64,000 bases of DNA from Rugamonas fusca (GCF_014042365.1 NZ_JACEZS010000010.1:1-64000); one strand, 5' to 3'. Counted from the first letter of the stretch, positions 20,209 through 30,566 are shown. A program made the numbers and translations. The notes: generated from the letters alone by a model not told the origin.

Positions 20209-21294
20209 TCAACGCTCCAGCCGCCGCTTGTACAGGATGGACGACCACAGCGAAATGGCGATGAAGGCCACGCCCGACAAGCCCGTGAACCATTCGGGAA
20301 TGTCGTACTTGACGCTGGCCAGCATGATCAGCGCCAGGATGCCGATCGCGTAATGGGCGCCGTGCTCGAGGTAGACGAATTCGTCCAGCGTGCCCTTGTG
20401 CACCAGGAACACGGTGAGCGAACGCACGAACATGGCGCCGATGGCCAGCCCCAGCATGATCACCACGATGTCGCTGGTGATGGCGAACGCGCCGATCACG
20501 CCGTCGAAGCTGAACGAGGCGTCCAGCACTTCCAGGTACAGGAAGGCGCCGATGCCGCCCCGCGTGGCAGCCGACAGCGCCAGCGCGGCCGCGCCGGCGC
20601 CCACCGCTTCCACGCCCGTCTCGGTGGCGTTGCTGTCATCTTCCGGTTGCGGGTCTTCCTCCAGCAGCGTGCTGATCCAGTGCACGGCCAGGTAGGTGGC
20701 CACGCCCGTCACGCCGGCCGTCAGCACGCCGAATTGTTCTTCCTTGCCGGCCACGCCCATGCAGGCAAACACGGCCAGCAGGGCCAGCAGCACGGCCAGG
20801 CTGTCCGTGCCGTGCTCGCCCATCTTCTTCTCCATCCAGCCCAGCCAGTGCAATTCCTTTTCCTCGTCGAACAGGAAGTTGAGGAACACCAGCAGCAGGA
20901 AGGCGCCGCCGAACGCGGCCACCTGGGCGTGCGAGGCCGTCAGGTGGGCCGCGTACACGTCGGGCGTGGTGGTGGCCATGTGCCACACTTCCACCAGTCC
21001 CAGCCCGGTGGCGAAGGCGACGATCAGCAGCGGGAACAGCAGCCGCATGCCGAACACGGCCACGACGATGCCGGCCGTCAGGAACAAACGCTGCCAGAAT
21101 GGGTTCCAGTGCCGCAGCACGGAGGCGTTGACGACGGCATTGTCGAACGACAGCGACACTTCCATCACGCCCAGCACGGCCGCGATCCACACGGCTTGCA
21201 GCACCCCGGCCGCGCCGCCGTGGTGCCAGCCCCACCAGGCGGCCAGGCCCAGCAGCACGACGGTGACGGCGAACGAGAATTTGAAATGCTGCAT
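20209..21294 (-). CDS. DUF475 / TerC-like integral membrane protein
   Basis: Polytopic inner-membrane protein of 361 residues, with about nine hydrophobic helices and a short acidic cytoplasmic loop (EEDPQPEDDSN). Two inverted signature blocks, MEVSLSFDNAVVNA and LDASFSFDGVIGAF, are the acidic motif repeated in DUF475 and TerC proteins. TerC relatives take part in metal (manganese) export at the membrane; that role here is inference. AGGAA before ATG 21294 supports the start; the 30 codons upstream are not needed. Confidence 0.9.
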   Translation of the reverse strand: MQHFKFSFAVTVVLLGLAAWWGWHHGGAAGVLQAVWIAAVLGVMEVSLSFDNAVVNASVLRHWNPFWQRLFLTAGIVVAVFGMRLLFPLLIVAFATGLGLVEVWHMATTTPDVYAAHLTASHAQVAAFGGAFLLLVFLNFLFDEEKELHWLGWMEKKMGEHGTDSLAVLLALLAVFACMGVAGKEEQFGVLTAGVTGVATYLAVHWISTLLEEDPQPEDDSNATETGVEAVGAGAAALALSAATRGGIGAFLYLEVLDASFSFDGVIGAFAITSDIVVIMLGLAIGAMFVRSLTVFLVHKGTLDEFVYLEHGAHYAIGILALIMLASVKYDIPEWFTGLSGVAFIAISLWSSILYKRRLER

Positions 21295-21433
21295 GGCTTT
21301 CCTGGGCTGTGAAGGGTGGCGGTGGCCCGATTTTATAATACTTGCTTGGGAGACAGCATGGCGTTCTGCGATAATGGCCGCCAATTCGCCCGGACGGGCA
21401 CCCTCAAGCCACGTTTTTCATGAAGGACACCCG

Positions 21434-21856
21434 ATGGATCTCGCTTACCTCGTTACCCCCTTGCTGACCTGGATCACGGTCGGCCCGATCAAGTTCCTGA
21501 TCAACAGCGTGCGCGCCCGCAAGTGGGCGTTCAACCTGGTGGGCAACGGCGGCTTCCCCAGCAACCACAGCGCCGTCGTCTCCAGCATGGCGACCCTGAT
21601 CGCGCTGCGCGAGGGCATCGGCCATCCGGCCTTCGGCGTGGCCGTCACGCTGTGCTTCATCGTCATCATCGACGCCAACAGCTTGCGCCAGCACGTGGGC
21701 AAGCAGGCGGCCGCCATCAACCGGCTGGCCAAGGGCGACGCCGGCCACACCTGGCTGCGCGAGCGCATGGGCCACACGCTGGTGGAGATCGGCGGCGGCC
21801 TGGCCACCGGCATCGCCATGGGCCACCTGATCTTCGCGCTGTTCGGCCGCGGTTGA
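21434..21856 (+). CDS. Divergent PAP2 family membrane protein (DUF212)
   Basis: Small membrane protein of 140 residues with about three hydrophobic segments. The family signature GGFPSNHSAVVSSMATLIALREG is present, resembling the Ser-His part of type 2 phosphatidic acid phosphatases; the other catalytic arm is reduced to RQHVGKQA. A lipid phosphatase role is therefore uncertain. AAGGA precedes ATG 21434. It is divergent from the DUF475 gene across 139 bp. Confidence 0.88.
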   Translation: MDLAYLVTPLLTWITVGPIKFLINSVRARKWAFNLVGNGGFPSNHSAVVSSMATLIALREGIGHPAFGVAVTLCFIVIIDANSLRQHVGKQAAAINRLAKGDAGHTWLRERMGHTLVEIGGGLATGIAMGHLIFALFGRG

Positions 21857-22178
21857 CGCCGCCGGCGGGGCAGGGCGGGGCGGCGGTATCGGTCGCCCTG
21901 CAAGCCCGCCCCCGCCACCGCGCTTGGCGTTCGCCGCCCGCCGCCTTCCGGCTGCGCCCCGCCCGTCCCCCGCTCGCCCGCCGACGGTGCCCGCCACACT
22001 CTCACCAATTCTCACTTCCTCCCCCCGTTTATCCGCCGATTCCGCGTTCCAGGCACGGAAACCGGCAATCCAGCCATTGTGCGATTGACGGGCGGGCGGC
22101 GCTGGTGAATACTCTGCGCCTTGCAGTTTTAACAAAAATTCCAACCGCACCGACGTTCAATTCATTCGGAGATTTTTT
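21857..22178. other. Intergenic stretch before the RND efflux genes
   Basis: No convincing gene. It is rich in C (pyrimidine runs at 21950-22030) and ends in a more AT-rich segment (22125-22175) that probably holds the promoter of the efflux pair. No regulator gene or clear palindrome is visible. Confidence 0.4.
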
Positions 22179-23351
22179 ATGTTGCGCAAAACCTTAGTTG
22201 CTCTCGCCGTCGCCTCGGCCCTGGTCGCCTGCGGCAAGTCCACCAAGGCACCGGACAAAGCGGGCAAGGACGGCAAGGGTGCGGTGACCTTGCAGGTCGC
22301 GCCGGAAGACTTGCTGACGGTCGATACCAACGCGCTTGCGTCCGGCCCCGTCATCACCGGCTCGATCCAGCCCGAGCGCCGCGCCGACCTGCGCGCCGAG
22401 GTAAACGCCGTGGTGCTGCAAGTGTTGAAGGAGAACGGCGAGGTCGTGCGCAAGGGCGACGTGCTGGTGCGCCTGGACGAGACGGCCATCCGCGACAGCC
22501 TCAATTCGGCCGAGGAAGCCACCCGCGCCGCCGCCCAGAGCCTGGAGCAGGCCGAGCGCGCGTTCCAGCGCCAGAAGACGCTGCGCGCCTCCGGCATGGT
22601 ATCGACCCAGGCGCTGGAAGACGCGGAAATCCGCCGCAACAACCTGCAAAGCGAACTGGCCGCCGCGCGCGCCAAGTCCGTCTCGGCCCGCCAGCAGTTG
22701 AGCCGCACCAGCGTGCGCGCACCATTCGACGGCATCGTCAGCGACCGCAAGGTGTCCAACGGCGACACGGCCGCCATCGGCAAGGAATTGATCAAGGTGA
22801 TCGATCCGTCCAGCATGCGTTTCGAAGGCCTGGTGTCGGCCGACAAGATCGGCGTGGTCAAGGTGGGCCAGCCGGTGCGCTTCCGCGTGAACGGCTACGC
22901 CAACCAGGACTTCGCCGGCCGCGTCAAGCGCGTCGATCCGTCGGCCAACCCAGTCACGCGCCAGGTCGAGGTGCTGGTGGAATTCGCCGACAAGCGCCTG
23001 CCCGGCGTGGCCGGCCTGTACGCGGAAGGGCGCGTCGAGTCCGACGTGACGGACGCGCTGATGATCGCCGATTCGGCCCTGGTCCGTTCGGGCGACCAGT
23101 CCTACGCCTGGCGCCTGAACGGCAAGACGTTGAGCAAGGCCGTGCTCAACATCGGCGTGCGCGACCCGCGCACCGGCCAGTGGGAAGTGCGCTCGGGCCT
23201 GGCCGCCGGCGACCGCGTGCTGCGCGTGCCCAATTCGAGCTATGCCAATGGCCAGGTGGTGGAACTGACGGTGCCCAAGGTGGTGGCCTCGACCGCCAAC
23301 CCGGCCCAGGCCTCGGCCGCCACCCCGGCCACCGCCACGAAAGGGAATTGA
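22179..23351 (+). CDS. RND efflux periplasmic adaptor (membrane fusion lipoprotein)
   Basis: Adaptor linking an inner-membrane RND pump to an outer-membrane channel. The 390-residue precursor has a lipobox ending LVAC with the acylated Cys at residue 18. It then has the lipoyl half-motifs (LRAEVNAVVLQVLKENGEVVRKGD and TSVRAPFDGIVSDR), an alpha-helical hairpin between them, and beta-barrel and membrane-proximal domains. It ends three bases before the permease start, so the two are cotranslated. Confidence 0.93.
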   Translation: MLRKTLVALAVASALVACGKSTKAPDKAGKDGKGAVTLQVAPEDLLTVDTNALASGPVITGSIQPERRADLRAEVNAVVLQVLKENGEVVRKGDVLVRLDETAIRDSLNSAEEATRAAAQSLEQAERAFQRQKTLRASGMVSTQALEDAEIRRNNLQSELAAARAKSVSARQQLSRTSVRAPFDGIVSDRKVSNGDTAAIGKELIKVIDPSSMRFEGLVSADKIGVVKVGQPVRFRVNGYANQDFAGRVKRVDPSANPVTRQVEVLVEFADKRLPGVAGLYAEGRVESDVTDALMIADSALVRSGDQSYAWRLNGKTLSKAVLNIGVRDPRTGQWEVRSGLAAGDRVLRVPNSSYANGQVVELTVPKVVASTANPAQASAATPATATKGN

Positions 23352-23354
23352 TCC

Positions 23355-26300
23355 ATGTTCTTATCCGATTTTAGTATCAAGCGGCCGATCGCCACCCTGG
23401 TGCTGATCGTGGCCATGATGTGCCTGGGCCTGCTGGCGCTGAAGAAGCTGCGCGTGAACCAGAACCCGGACGTGGAAGTACCGTTCATCATCGTCAACGT
23501 GCCGTATCCGGGCGCCTCGCCCGACACGGTGGAGCGCGAGATCGTCAACCGGCTGGAAAAGCCGCTGCTGGCCATTTCCGGCGCCACCAAGCTGGAGAGC
23601 ACGGCCAATGAAGGCTCGGCCTCCATCTTCATCGAGTTCAGCTTCAAGAAGAATTTGATCGAGGCGTCCGACGAGATCCGCAACGCCATCGGTTCCGTGC
23701 GCTACAAGCTGCCCACGGAAATGCGCGAACCGATCCTGCAGCGCATCGACCCGGCGTCCGATCCCGTGATGCAGGTCGCGCTGTCGTCCACCAGCCAGAC
23801 CCACGCGGAAATCTCGCGCCTGGCCGAGGATACGCTGTCGGACCGCTTCCGCGCCGTCGATGGCGTGTCGCAGGTGCAGGTCAACGGTTCGCTCAAGCGC
23901 GAACTGTCGGTGCTGCTCAAGGCCGAGAAGCTGCGTGAATACAATGTGTCGGTGGGCGAGGTGGTCAACGCGCTGCGCAACCAGAACACCAACGCCCCGG
24001 TGGGCAAGGTGCGCGGCACTCTGGACGAGAAGAGCATCCGCCTGGTGGGCCGCATCGAGACCCCGCGCGAATTCGAGCAGGTGGTGGTCAAGCGCAACGG
24101 CGACGAGATCGTGCGCCTGGCGCAGGTGGCCACCATCGAGGATGGCTTCGCCGAGATCAATGGCCTCAGCATCCGCAGCGGCAAGCCTAACGTGGGTATC
24201 GCCATCTCCCGGTCGCGTGACGCTTCCACCGTGGCGGTGGCGGCCCGCTTGCGCGACGAGATCAAGGCCATCAACGCCACCCTGCCGGCCGGCACCAAGC
24301 TGGAAATCACGCGCGACGGCGGCGACGAGTCGCAGCGCAGCCTGAACAACGTGATCGAATCGCTGGTGTTCGGCGCCGTGCTGACCATCTTCGTCGTGTA
24401 CGCCTTCCTCAACTCGTGGCGCTCGACCATGATCACGGCCCTGAGCCTGCCCACCTCGGTGGTGGCGGCCTTCATCGCCGTCTGGCTGTGCGGCTTCACG
24501 CTCAACTTCATGACGCTGCTGGGCCTGTCGCTAGCGATCGGCGTGCTGATCGATGATGCCATCGTGGTGCGGGAAAACATCGTGCGCCACATGCAGATGG
24601 GCTCGGACCGCCGCACGGCGGCCCTGAACGGCACCGCCGAAATCGGCCTGGCCGTGGCCGCGACCACCTTCTCCATCATCGCCGTGTTCATTCCCGTGGC
24701 CTTCATGCCCGGCATCTCGGGCGAGTGGTTCCGGCCGTTCGCGTTGACCGTGACCTGCTCGGTGCTGGTCAGCCTGGGCATCTCGTTCACGCTCGACCCC
24801 ATGCTGTCGGCCTACTGGGGCGACCCGGTGGATCACCACACGGCGCCCAAGAAGGGCCTGGGCAAGGTGCTGCAGCGCTTTAACGACTGGTTCGACCACC
24901 AGTCCGACCGCTATGGCCACGTGATCGCGTGGGCGCTGCACCACCGCCGCTGGATGGCCGTGATCGCGCTGGGCACCTTCGTGGGCGCCATCGTGCTGCA
25001 CGCCAAATTCGGCGGCTCCTCGTTCCTGCCGGCGGCCGACCGCAGCACCATCGCCATCGACGTGCGCACCCCGCCGTCGAGCAGCGTGGAATATGCGCGC
25101 CTGAAGATGGAGCGGGCCGCCGAACTGGCGCGCGCCATTCCGGAAGTGAAGGACACCAACTCCAACATCAACGCCAACGGTGGCCGCATCTACCTCGACA
25201 TCGGCAAGCGCAATACCCGCAAGCGCACCGCGTTCCAGATCGGCGCCGAGCTGCGCGAGAAGCTGAGCCACGTGGTGGGCGCCGAGATTTCCGTCGTCGA
25301 TGACCTGGGCAACCAGGGCAAGCCGGTGCAGATCGAATTCACCGGCCCCGATTCGCGCCGCCTGATGGAGATCACCAGCGCCTACATGGACAAGCTGCGC
25401 CAGGTGCCGGGCGCGGTGGACGTGGGCCTGTCGCAGCAGGATCCGAAGAACGAGCTGCAGATTGAACTGAACCGCGGCCTGGCCAACTCGATGGGCATTT
25501 CCGTCAACGACGCGGCGCAATCGCTGCGGGTGGCCTTCGCCGGCGTGGAAGTGGGCGACTGGGTCGATCCCACGGGCGAGTCGCGCGACGTGGCCGTGCG
25601 GCTGGCGCCGGAAGACCGCGTGAACGCGGAAAACATCGAGCGGCTGCCGATCTCGGTGACGGGCACCAACCAGATGGTGCCGCTGGACCAGATCGCCACG
25701 ATCACCATGGGCAAGGGGCCGTCCACTATCGAGCACAAGAACGGCAAGCGCACGGTGACGGTGTCGGCCAACGTGCAGGGCCGCTCGCCGGGCGAGGTGA
25801 CGGACGACGCCATGAAGCTGGCCAAGGCCATCGACTTCCCGCCCGGCTACGGGCTGGACCTGGGCGGCGCCGGCAAGGACCAGGCCGAGCTGTTCACGGA
25901 AATGGCGATCGCGCTGGTGATGGGTATCGGCCTGATGTACCTGATCCTGGTGATGCAGTTCGGCTCGTTCACGGCGCCGGTGGCCGTGATGCTGTCGCTG
26001 CCGCTGTCGCTGATCGGCGTGGTGCTGGCGCTGCTGGTCACCGGCAGCACCTTGAACCTGATGAGCTTCATCGGCGTGATCATGCTGATGGGCCTCGTGG
26101 CCAAGAACGCCATCCTGCTGCTGGACGCGGCCCGCAAGCGCGAGCAGGAAGGCTTTGGCCGCGAGGACGCGCTGATGTACGCGGGCCGCATGCGCCTGCG
26201 CCCGATCCTGATGACCACCTTCGCGCTGATCGCCGGCATGTTCCCGGTGGCGCTGGGTCTCGGCGAGGGCGGCGAGTTCTACCGTCCGCTGGCCATCGCC

Positions 26301-26579
26301 ATCATCGGCGGCACCATCACCTCGACCATCTTGACGCTGCTGGTGGTGCCGACCTTCTACGACAGCATCGAGATCGCCCGCGACCGCGCGCTGGCCAAGT
26401 TCCGCCGCCGCGAACTGCGCTGGACCACGGTGCCGGCACTGTTGATGACCTTGATCGAGGCATTGCTGACGCTGGTGTTCGTGCGGCTCGTGTTCCGCCT
26501 CGCCTTGTGGGCCGTGAACAAGGCGCTGGGGCGCGGTGGCAAGGCCATGCCGCCGGGCCCGGCGCTGGACGCGCACTGA
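23355..26579 (+). CDS. RND efflux permease, AcrB/HAE1 type
   Basis: Proton-driven inner-membrane pump of 1074 residues with 12 membrane helices and two large periplasmic loops. The proton-relay pair in helix 4 is Asp400-Asp401 (in IGVLIDDAIVVREN). The N-terminus FSIKRPIATLVL and the C-half GLVAKNAILLLDAARK are typical of the family. Substrate range cannot be read from sequence. No outer-membrane TolC-like factor follows; a strong terminator closes the two-gene unit, so the channel must be encoded elsewhere. Confidence 0.95.
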   Translation: MFLSDFSIKRPIATLVLIVAMMCLGLLALKKLRVNQNPDVEVPFIIVNVPYPGASPDTVEREIVNRLEKPLLAISGATKLESTANEGSASIFIEFSFKKNLIEASDEIRNAIGSVRYKLPTEMREPILQRIDPASDPVMQVALSSTSQTHAEISRLAEDTLSDRFRAVDGVSQVQVNGSLKRELSVLLKAEKLREYNVSVGEVVNALRNQNTNAPVGKVRGTLDEKSIRLVGRIETPREFEQVVVKRNGDEIVRLAQVATIEDGFAEINGLSIRSGKPNVGIAISRSRDASTVAVAARLRDEIKAINATLPAGTKLEITRDGGDESQRSLNNVIESLVFGAVLTIFVVYAFLNSWRSTMITALSLPTSVVAAFIAVWLCGFTLNFMTLLGLSLAIGVLIDDAIVVRENIVRHMQMGSDRRTAALNGTAEIGLAVAATTFSIIAVFIPVAFMPGISGEWFRPFALTVTCSVLVSLGISFTLDPMLSAYWGDPVDHHTAPKKGLGKVLQRFNDWFDHQSDRYGHVIAWALHHRRWMAVIALGTFVGAIVLHAKFGGSSFLPAADRSTIAIDVRTPPSSSVEYARLKMERAAELARAIPEVKDTNSNINANGGRIYLDIGKRNTRKRTAFQIGAELREKLSHVVGAEISVVDDLGNQGKPVQIEFTGPDSRRLMEITSAYMDKLRQVPGAVDVGLSQQDPKNELQIELNRGLANSMGISVNDAAQSLRVAFAGVEVGDWVDPTGESRDVAVRLAPEDRVNAENIERLPISVTGTNQMVPLDQIATITMGKGPSTIEHKNGKRTVTVSANVQGRSPGEVTDDAMKLAKAIDFPPGYGLDLGGAGKDQAELFTEMAIALVMGIGLMYLILVMQFGSFTAPVAVMLSLPLSLIGVVLALLVTGSTLNLMSFIGVIMLMGLVAKNAILLLDAARKREQEGFGREDALMYAGRMRLRPILMTTFALIAGMFPVALGLGEGGEFYRPLAIAIIGGTITSTILTLLVVPTFYDSIEIARDRALAKFRRRELRWTTVPALLMTLIEALLTLVFVRLVFRLALWAVNKALGRGGKAMPPGPALDAH

Positions 26580-26590
26580 TCGACAAGCAA

Positions 26591-26619
26591 GAAAAGGACC
26601 CGCGGGTCCTTTTCTTTTT
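26591..26619 (+). terminator. Terminator of the RND efflux unit
   Basis: A perfect inverted repeat (GAAAAGGACCC with GGGTCCTTTTC, 2-nt centre) followed by a T-rich run lies 11 bp after the permease stop codon. Confidence 0.93.
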
Positions 26620-26834
26620 ACAACACACTGTTGACTGCGCTGTATTAAAAGACGTGCGGAAATGGCAATCTTGTCGAGCTCGTAGCATAATTAGAACTGT
26701 TACTCTAGTTTAATATTTTATGGCTGGTGTATGCTGCTTTCCACCCAGCATCATGCCCGCTGCGCAGGCCAGCGCGATGCCGGCCCAAGAATAATCTGGC
26801 GTCGACCAGCCATTACCTACAAAGCGAGACCACC

Positions 26835-28256
26835 TTGAAACAAAAATACCTGCCCCTCATTATCGCCGTCGCACTGAGCTCGTTGTCCGCCAGCGCACTG
26901 GCATCCGGTTACCGCTTTGGTTCGCAAAGCGTGGCCGCCCAAGGTACGGCCGACGCCAACGCGGCCGAAGCGAACGACGCTTCGACCATCTTCTACAATC
27001 CAGCCGGCCTGTCGCGTCTGGATGGCACGCAATTGAACTTCGGCGCCACCGTCGTGGTGCCGCACTCGACTTTCCAGGATACTGGCTCCACCCACTTCAC
27101 GGGCGCGCCCACGGGCGGCACCGCGGCCCACGGCTATGCACCGGACGCCGTGACGGCGCCGTCGCTGTACGCGAGCAAAAAGATCAACGACCAGTGGACT
27201 GCCGGCATCGGCCTGTTCGTGCCCTATGGTGCCAAGCTCGACTACGGCAGCACCTGGACCGGCCGTTACGCGCTGGACAATGTGAAACTGCAAGCGATCA
27301 CGCTGAACCCATCGGCTTCGTTCAAGCTCAATGCACACCATGCGTTCGGTTTCGGCGTGATGGCTGAATACTTCGACGCCGACCTGGGCCAGGCCGTCGA
27401 TGTGCCCGGCACCATCGCCGCCCTGTCGAGCCCGTTGGCAGCGGCCCAGAATGCCCAGCTGCGCGGCACCATCGTCGCGCTGGGTGGCAATCCCCAGGTG
27501 CTGGCCACGGCCCACGACGCGCACGCCTCCATCAACGGCAAGGACTGGGGCTATGGCTTCAACCTGGGCTATATGTACACGCTCGACGCCAACACCCGCT
27601 TCGGCATCGCCTACCGCTCGTCCGTGGCGCACGCGCTCAAGGGCGACGCGTACTGGGACTTCTCCATGGTGTCGACCGACCAGATCACCAACCAGGTGCT
27701 GGCCGCCAGTGGCCATCGCCTGAACTCCGCGGCGCTGGTCAAGCTGCGCACCCCGGAAACCCTGTCGGTCAACGTATTCCATCAGTTCAATTCGCAATGG
27801 GACGGCATGGCCGACCTGACCTGGACCCGCAACTCGCGCCTGCAGGACCTGCACATCCAGTTCCCGAACACGAAGGAAGGCGACCTGGTGATCAACCAGC
27901 AATGGAAGAACACCGTGCGCCTGGCGCTGGGCACCAACTACCGCTACAACGACAAGCTGATGGCGCGCGCCGGCGTGGCTTACGACCAGGCGCCCGTGCC
28001 GAACGCCAAGCTGCGTGATCCAGCCCTGCCTGACAGCGACCGCTACCAGTTCTCGCTGGGCGCCGCTTACAAGCTGAGCCCGCAATCGACGATCGACGTG
28101 GCGTACAGCTACCTGAACTTCAAGAACGCGGACACCAGCTACGCCAACAGCTGCAGCCCTGTGATTCCGACCTGCACCGGCAACGGCGAAACCACGCGCG
28201 GCACCTACAAGACCCATCTGCAATTGCTGGGCGTGGCGTACAACTACAAGTTCTGA
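26835..28256 (+). CDS. FadL-family outer membrane channel
   Basis: Outer-membrane beta-barrel for uptake of long-chain fatty acids or other hydrophobic compounds, 473 residues. A signal peptide (KQKYLPLIIAVALSSLSASALA) precedes the mature N-terminus SGYRFGSQS. The conserved FadL hatch motif is in ASTIFYNPAGLSRLDG, and the chain ends in aromatic LLGVAYNYKF, the usual barrel closing strand. No ATG lies near the signal peptide, so the start is probably TTG 26835, preceded by AGCGAGA; the open frame further upstream carries no signal-like sequence. Confidence 0.92.
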   Translation: MKQKYLPLIIAVALSSLSASALASGYRFGSQSVAAQGTADANAAEANDASTIFYNPAGLSRLDGTQLNFGATVVVPHSTFQDTGSTHFTGAPTGGTAAHGYAPDAVTAPSLYASKKINDQWTAGIGLFVPYGAKLDYGSTWTGRYALDNVKLQAITLNPSASFKLNAHHAFGFGVMAEYFDADLGQAVDVPGTIAALSSPLAAAQNAQLRGTIVALGGNPQVLATAHDAHASINGKDWGYGFNLGYMYTLDANTRFGIAYRSSVAHALKGDAYWDFSMVSTDQITNQVLAASGHRLNSAALVKLRTPETLSVNVFHQFNSQWDGMADLTWTRNSRLQDLHIQFPNTKEGDLVINQQWKNTVRLALGTNYRYNDKLMARAGVAYDQAPVPNAKLRDPALPDSDRYQFSLGAAYKLSPQSTIDVAYSYLNFKNADTSYANSCSPVIPTCTGNGETTRGTYKTHLQLLGVAYNYKF

Positions 28257-28280
28257 TCGCCGTTTCGGCGTTACGGAGTT

Positions 28281-28315
28281 GAAATGCCCGCGTGCTGCAC
28301 GCGGGCATTTTTTTT
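28281..28315 (+). terminator. Terminator of the FadL-type gene
   Basis: An 11-bp perfect stem (28284-28294 with 28298-28308), 3-nt loop and a run of eight T residues lie 27 bp after the stop codon. Confidence 0.95.
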
Positions 28316-28440
28316 GAGCGCCAGCAGCGGCGCGCGGGCGCCCATCGGGGGCGCGGATGGAGTATGATCGGCACCATAGCGGCGGCGCGTACTGGTGCGT
28401 GCTGGCAGCGCGCCGCGATGACCGATCCGAAAGGGGACTG

Positions 28441-29169
28441 ATGGGGTGGCGTGCCTGGCGGCTGTGGCTGTTGTGCATCGCGCTGCTGCCGGTGACGGCG
28501 CGGGCCGATGAGCTGGTCATCGCCATCAACGACTGGTGCCCTTACAGTTGTTCGGCGCAGGGCGAGCACCGCGGCATTCTGGTCGATATCGTCAACGACA
28601 TCTTTCTCGCCGCCGGGACCACGCCGCACTTCGTGCAACTGCCGTTCGCGCGGGCCCTGTCCGCGGTGCGGTCGGGCCAGGCCCAGGCCATCGTGGGCGT
28701 CACGCACGCGGTCGCGCCCGACCTGCAATATTCTGACGAACCCATCATTACCACCCAGTTCTGTTTCTTCACGCGTCCCGATTCCACATGGCGCTTCACC
28801 AGCGCCGGCGGTGTGCTGGCACCGGCGCGCATCGGGGTGAGCAGTGGCAAGAAATTCCCGGACGAGGTGGAACATGCCTTGCAGGATGCGATCAGGGTGC
28901 CGGGCGGCCCGGACCTGATCTGGCGCATGGTGCGCATGCTCGACATCGGACGGCTGGACGCCGTGCTGGAGGAGCGCCGCACGGTGCCGCTGGCGCTGGC
29001 CCAGCGCGGCCACGCGCCGTTGCGCAATGCCGGCTGCATCGGCAGCAATAATGAATACGTGGCGTTCCAGCCAGGCAGCAGCTACGCGAAGATTTTTTCC
29101 GAAGGCATGCGCAACCTGCGTAAAACCGGGCGCGTAGCGCAGATCTACGCGCAATACGGCGTGAATTAG
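28441..29169 (+). CDS. Periplasmic amino-acid-binding-like protein (SBP_bac_3 fold)
   Basis: Exported solute-binding protein of 242 residues. A signal peptide (WRLWLLCIALLPVTARA) precedes ADELVIAINDWCPYSC, the usual first strand of family 3 binding proteins. GILVDIVNDIF and the QAQAIVGVTHA segment follow. AAAGGGGA before ATG 28441 supports the start. No ABC permease is adjacent; orphan proteins of this type are common in Oxalobacteraceae. The convergent neighbour is the cystine carrier tcyP, ending 2 bp away, but a functional link is only a guess. Confidence 0.87.
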   Translation: MGWRAWRLWLLCIALLPVTARADELVIAINDWCPYSCSAQGEHRGILVDIVNDIFLAAGTTPHFVQLPFARALSAVRSGQAQAIVGVTHAVAPDLQYSDEPIITTQFCFFTRPDSTWRFTSAGGVLAPARIGVSSGKKFPDEVEHALQDAIRVPGGPDLIWRMVRMLDIGRLDAVLEERRTVPLALAQRGHAPLRNAGCIGSNNEYVAFQPGSSYAKIFSEGMRNLRKTGRVAQIYAQYGVN

Positions 29170-29171
29170 GC

Positions 29172-30566
29172 TCAGGCCACCATGCGATCGTCGCCCGGCT
29201 CGTCGTCGCGCTGGAAGATGGCCATGTCGGTCTGGCCCAGCACGCGGCTGGTGACGGTGCCGGCCGTGATGGCGCCACTGACGTTGAGGGCCGTGCGGCC
29301 CATGTCGATCAGCGGTTCGACCGAGATCAGCAGGCCGGCCAGCGCCACCGGCAAGTCCATGGCCGACAGCACGATCAGGGCCGCGAACGTGGCGCCGCCA
29401 CCCACGCCGGCCACGCCCACCGAACCGACCGTGACGATGGCCAGCAGCGGGCCGAGGAAGTGCAGCGTGAACGGGTCGATGCCCACCGTGGGCGCGATCA
29501 TCACGGCCAGCATGGCCGGGTAGATGCCGGCGCAGCCGTTCTGGCCCATGGTGGCGCCGAACGAGGCGGCGAAGTTGGCGATGCCTTCCTGCGTGCCCAG
29601 GCGCTGGGTCTGGGTCTGCACGTTCATGGGGATGGCGCCGGCGCTCGAGCGCGAGGTGAACGCGAACGTCAGCACGGGCAGTACTTTCTTCACGTAGCGC
29701 AGCGGATGCAGGCCGGCGCCGGCGACGATGGCCAGGTGCACGCCGAACATCAGGATCAGCGCGCTGTAGGAGGCGAACACGAAGTTGATCAGCTTGAGGA
29801 TGTCGGCATAGCTGGAGGTCGACACCACTTGCGCCATCAGCGCGAACACGCCGTACGGCGTCAGGCGCAGCACCAGCGACACCATGCGCATCACGACCGC
29901 GTGCGCCACGTCGATGAAATGCTGGAACGCGGCGAACGCCGCCGGCTTCTGGGTATGGATGCCGGTCGCCGATACGCCAATGAAAATGGAGAAGATGACG
30001 ACGGCGATGGTGGAGGTCTTGCGCCCGCCCGTCATGTCCAGGAAGGGATTGGTGGGGATGAAGCTCAGGATCATGCCCGGCACGCTGAGGGCCTTGGCCG
30101 CGCCCAGCTTGCCTTGCAGGTATTCCCCGCGCGCCACTTCGGCCGCGCTGGAAGTGAGGCCAACGGCGCTCAGGCCGTACACCTTGGCCATCAGGATGCC
30201 GATGCTGGCGGCCACCAGCGTGGTGAGCATCAGCGTGCCGATGGTCAGTACGCTGATCTTGCCCAGTGAACTGGCGCCCTGCAGCTTGAGGATGGCGGCG
30301 ATGATGGACACCATGATCAGCGGCATGACGATCATCTGCAACAGGTTGACGTAGCCGCTGCCGACGATGTCCAGGTAGTCGCTGGTGGTCTGCAGGGCTG
30401 GCGCGCTGGCGCCGTAGATCGCTTGCAGGGCCGCGCCCAGCAGCACGCCCAGACCCAGGCCGGTGAACACGCGCACCGTGAAGGTGGCGTTGCGCCGCTG
30501 CTGGCGGACCATGAAGCCGAGCAGGGCCAGCGCGGCCAGCAGATTGAGGATGACGTGCAGTGCCAT
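29172..30566 (-). CDS. tcyP: L-cystine:cation symporter
   Basis: Secondary transporter of the dicarboxylate/amino acid:cation symporter (DAACS) family, 464 residues and about eight to nine helices plus re-entrant hairpins. Long blocks resemble E. coli TcyP (YdjN) closely from memory: NLLQMIVMPL, SFIPTNPF, TFAFTSRSSAGAIPMNV, GATMGQNGCAGIYPAMLAVM and SVEPLIDMGRTALNVSG. Imports cystine as a sulphur source. AAAGG precedes ATG 30566. Confidence 0.92.
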   Translation of the reverse strand: MALHVILNLLAALALLGFMVRQQRRNATFTVRVFTGLGLGVLLGAALQAIYGASAPALQTTSDYLDIVGSGYVNLLQMIVMPLIMVSIIAAILKLQGASSLGKISVLTIGTLMLTTLVAASIGILMAKVYGLSAVGLTSSAAEVARGEYLQGKLGAAKALSVPGMILSFIPTNPFLDMTGGRKTSTIAVVIFSIFIGVSATGIHTQKPAAFAAFQHFIDVAHAVVMRMVSLVLRLTPYGVFALMAQVVSTSSYADILKLINFVFASYSALILMFGVHLAIVAGAGLHPLRYVKKVLPVLTFAFTSRSSAGAIPMNVQTQTQRLGTQEGIANFAASFGATMGQNGCAGIYPAMLAVMIAPTVGIDPFTLHFLGPLLAIVTVGSVGVAGVGGGATFAALIVLSAMDLPVALAGLLISVEPLIDMGRTALNVSGAITAGTVTSRVLGQTDMAIFQRDDEPGDDRMVA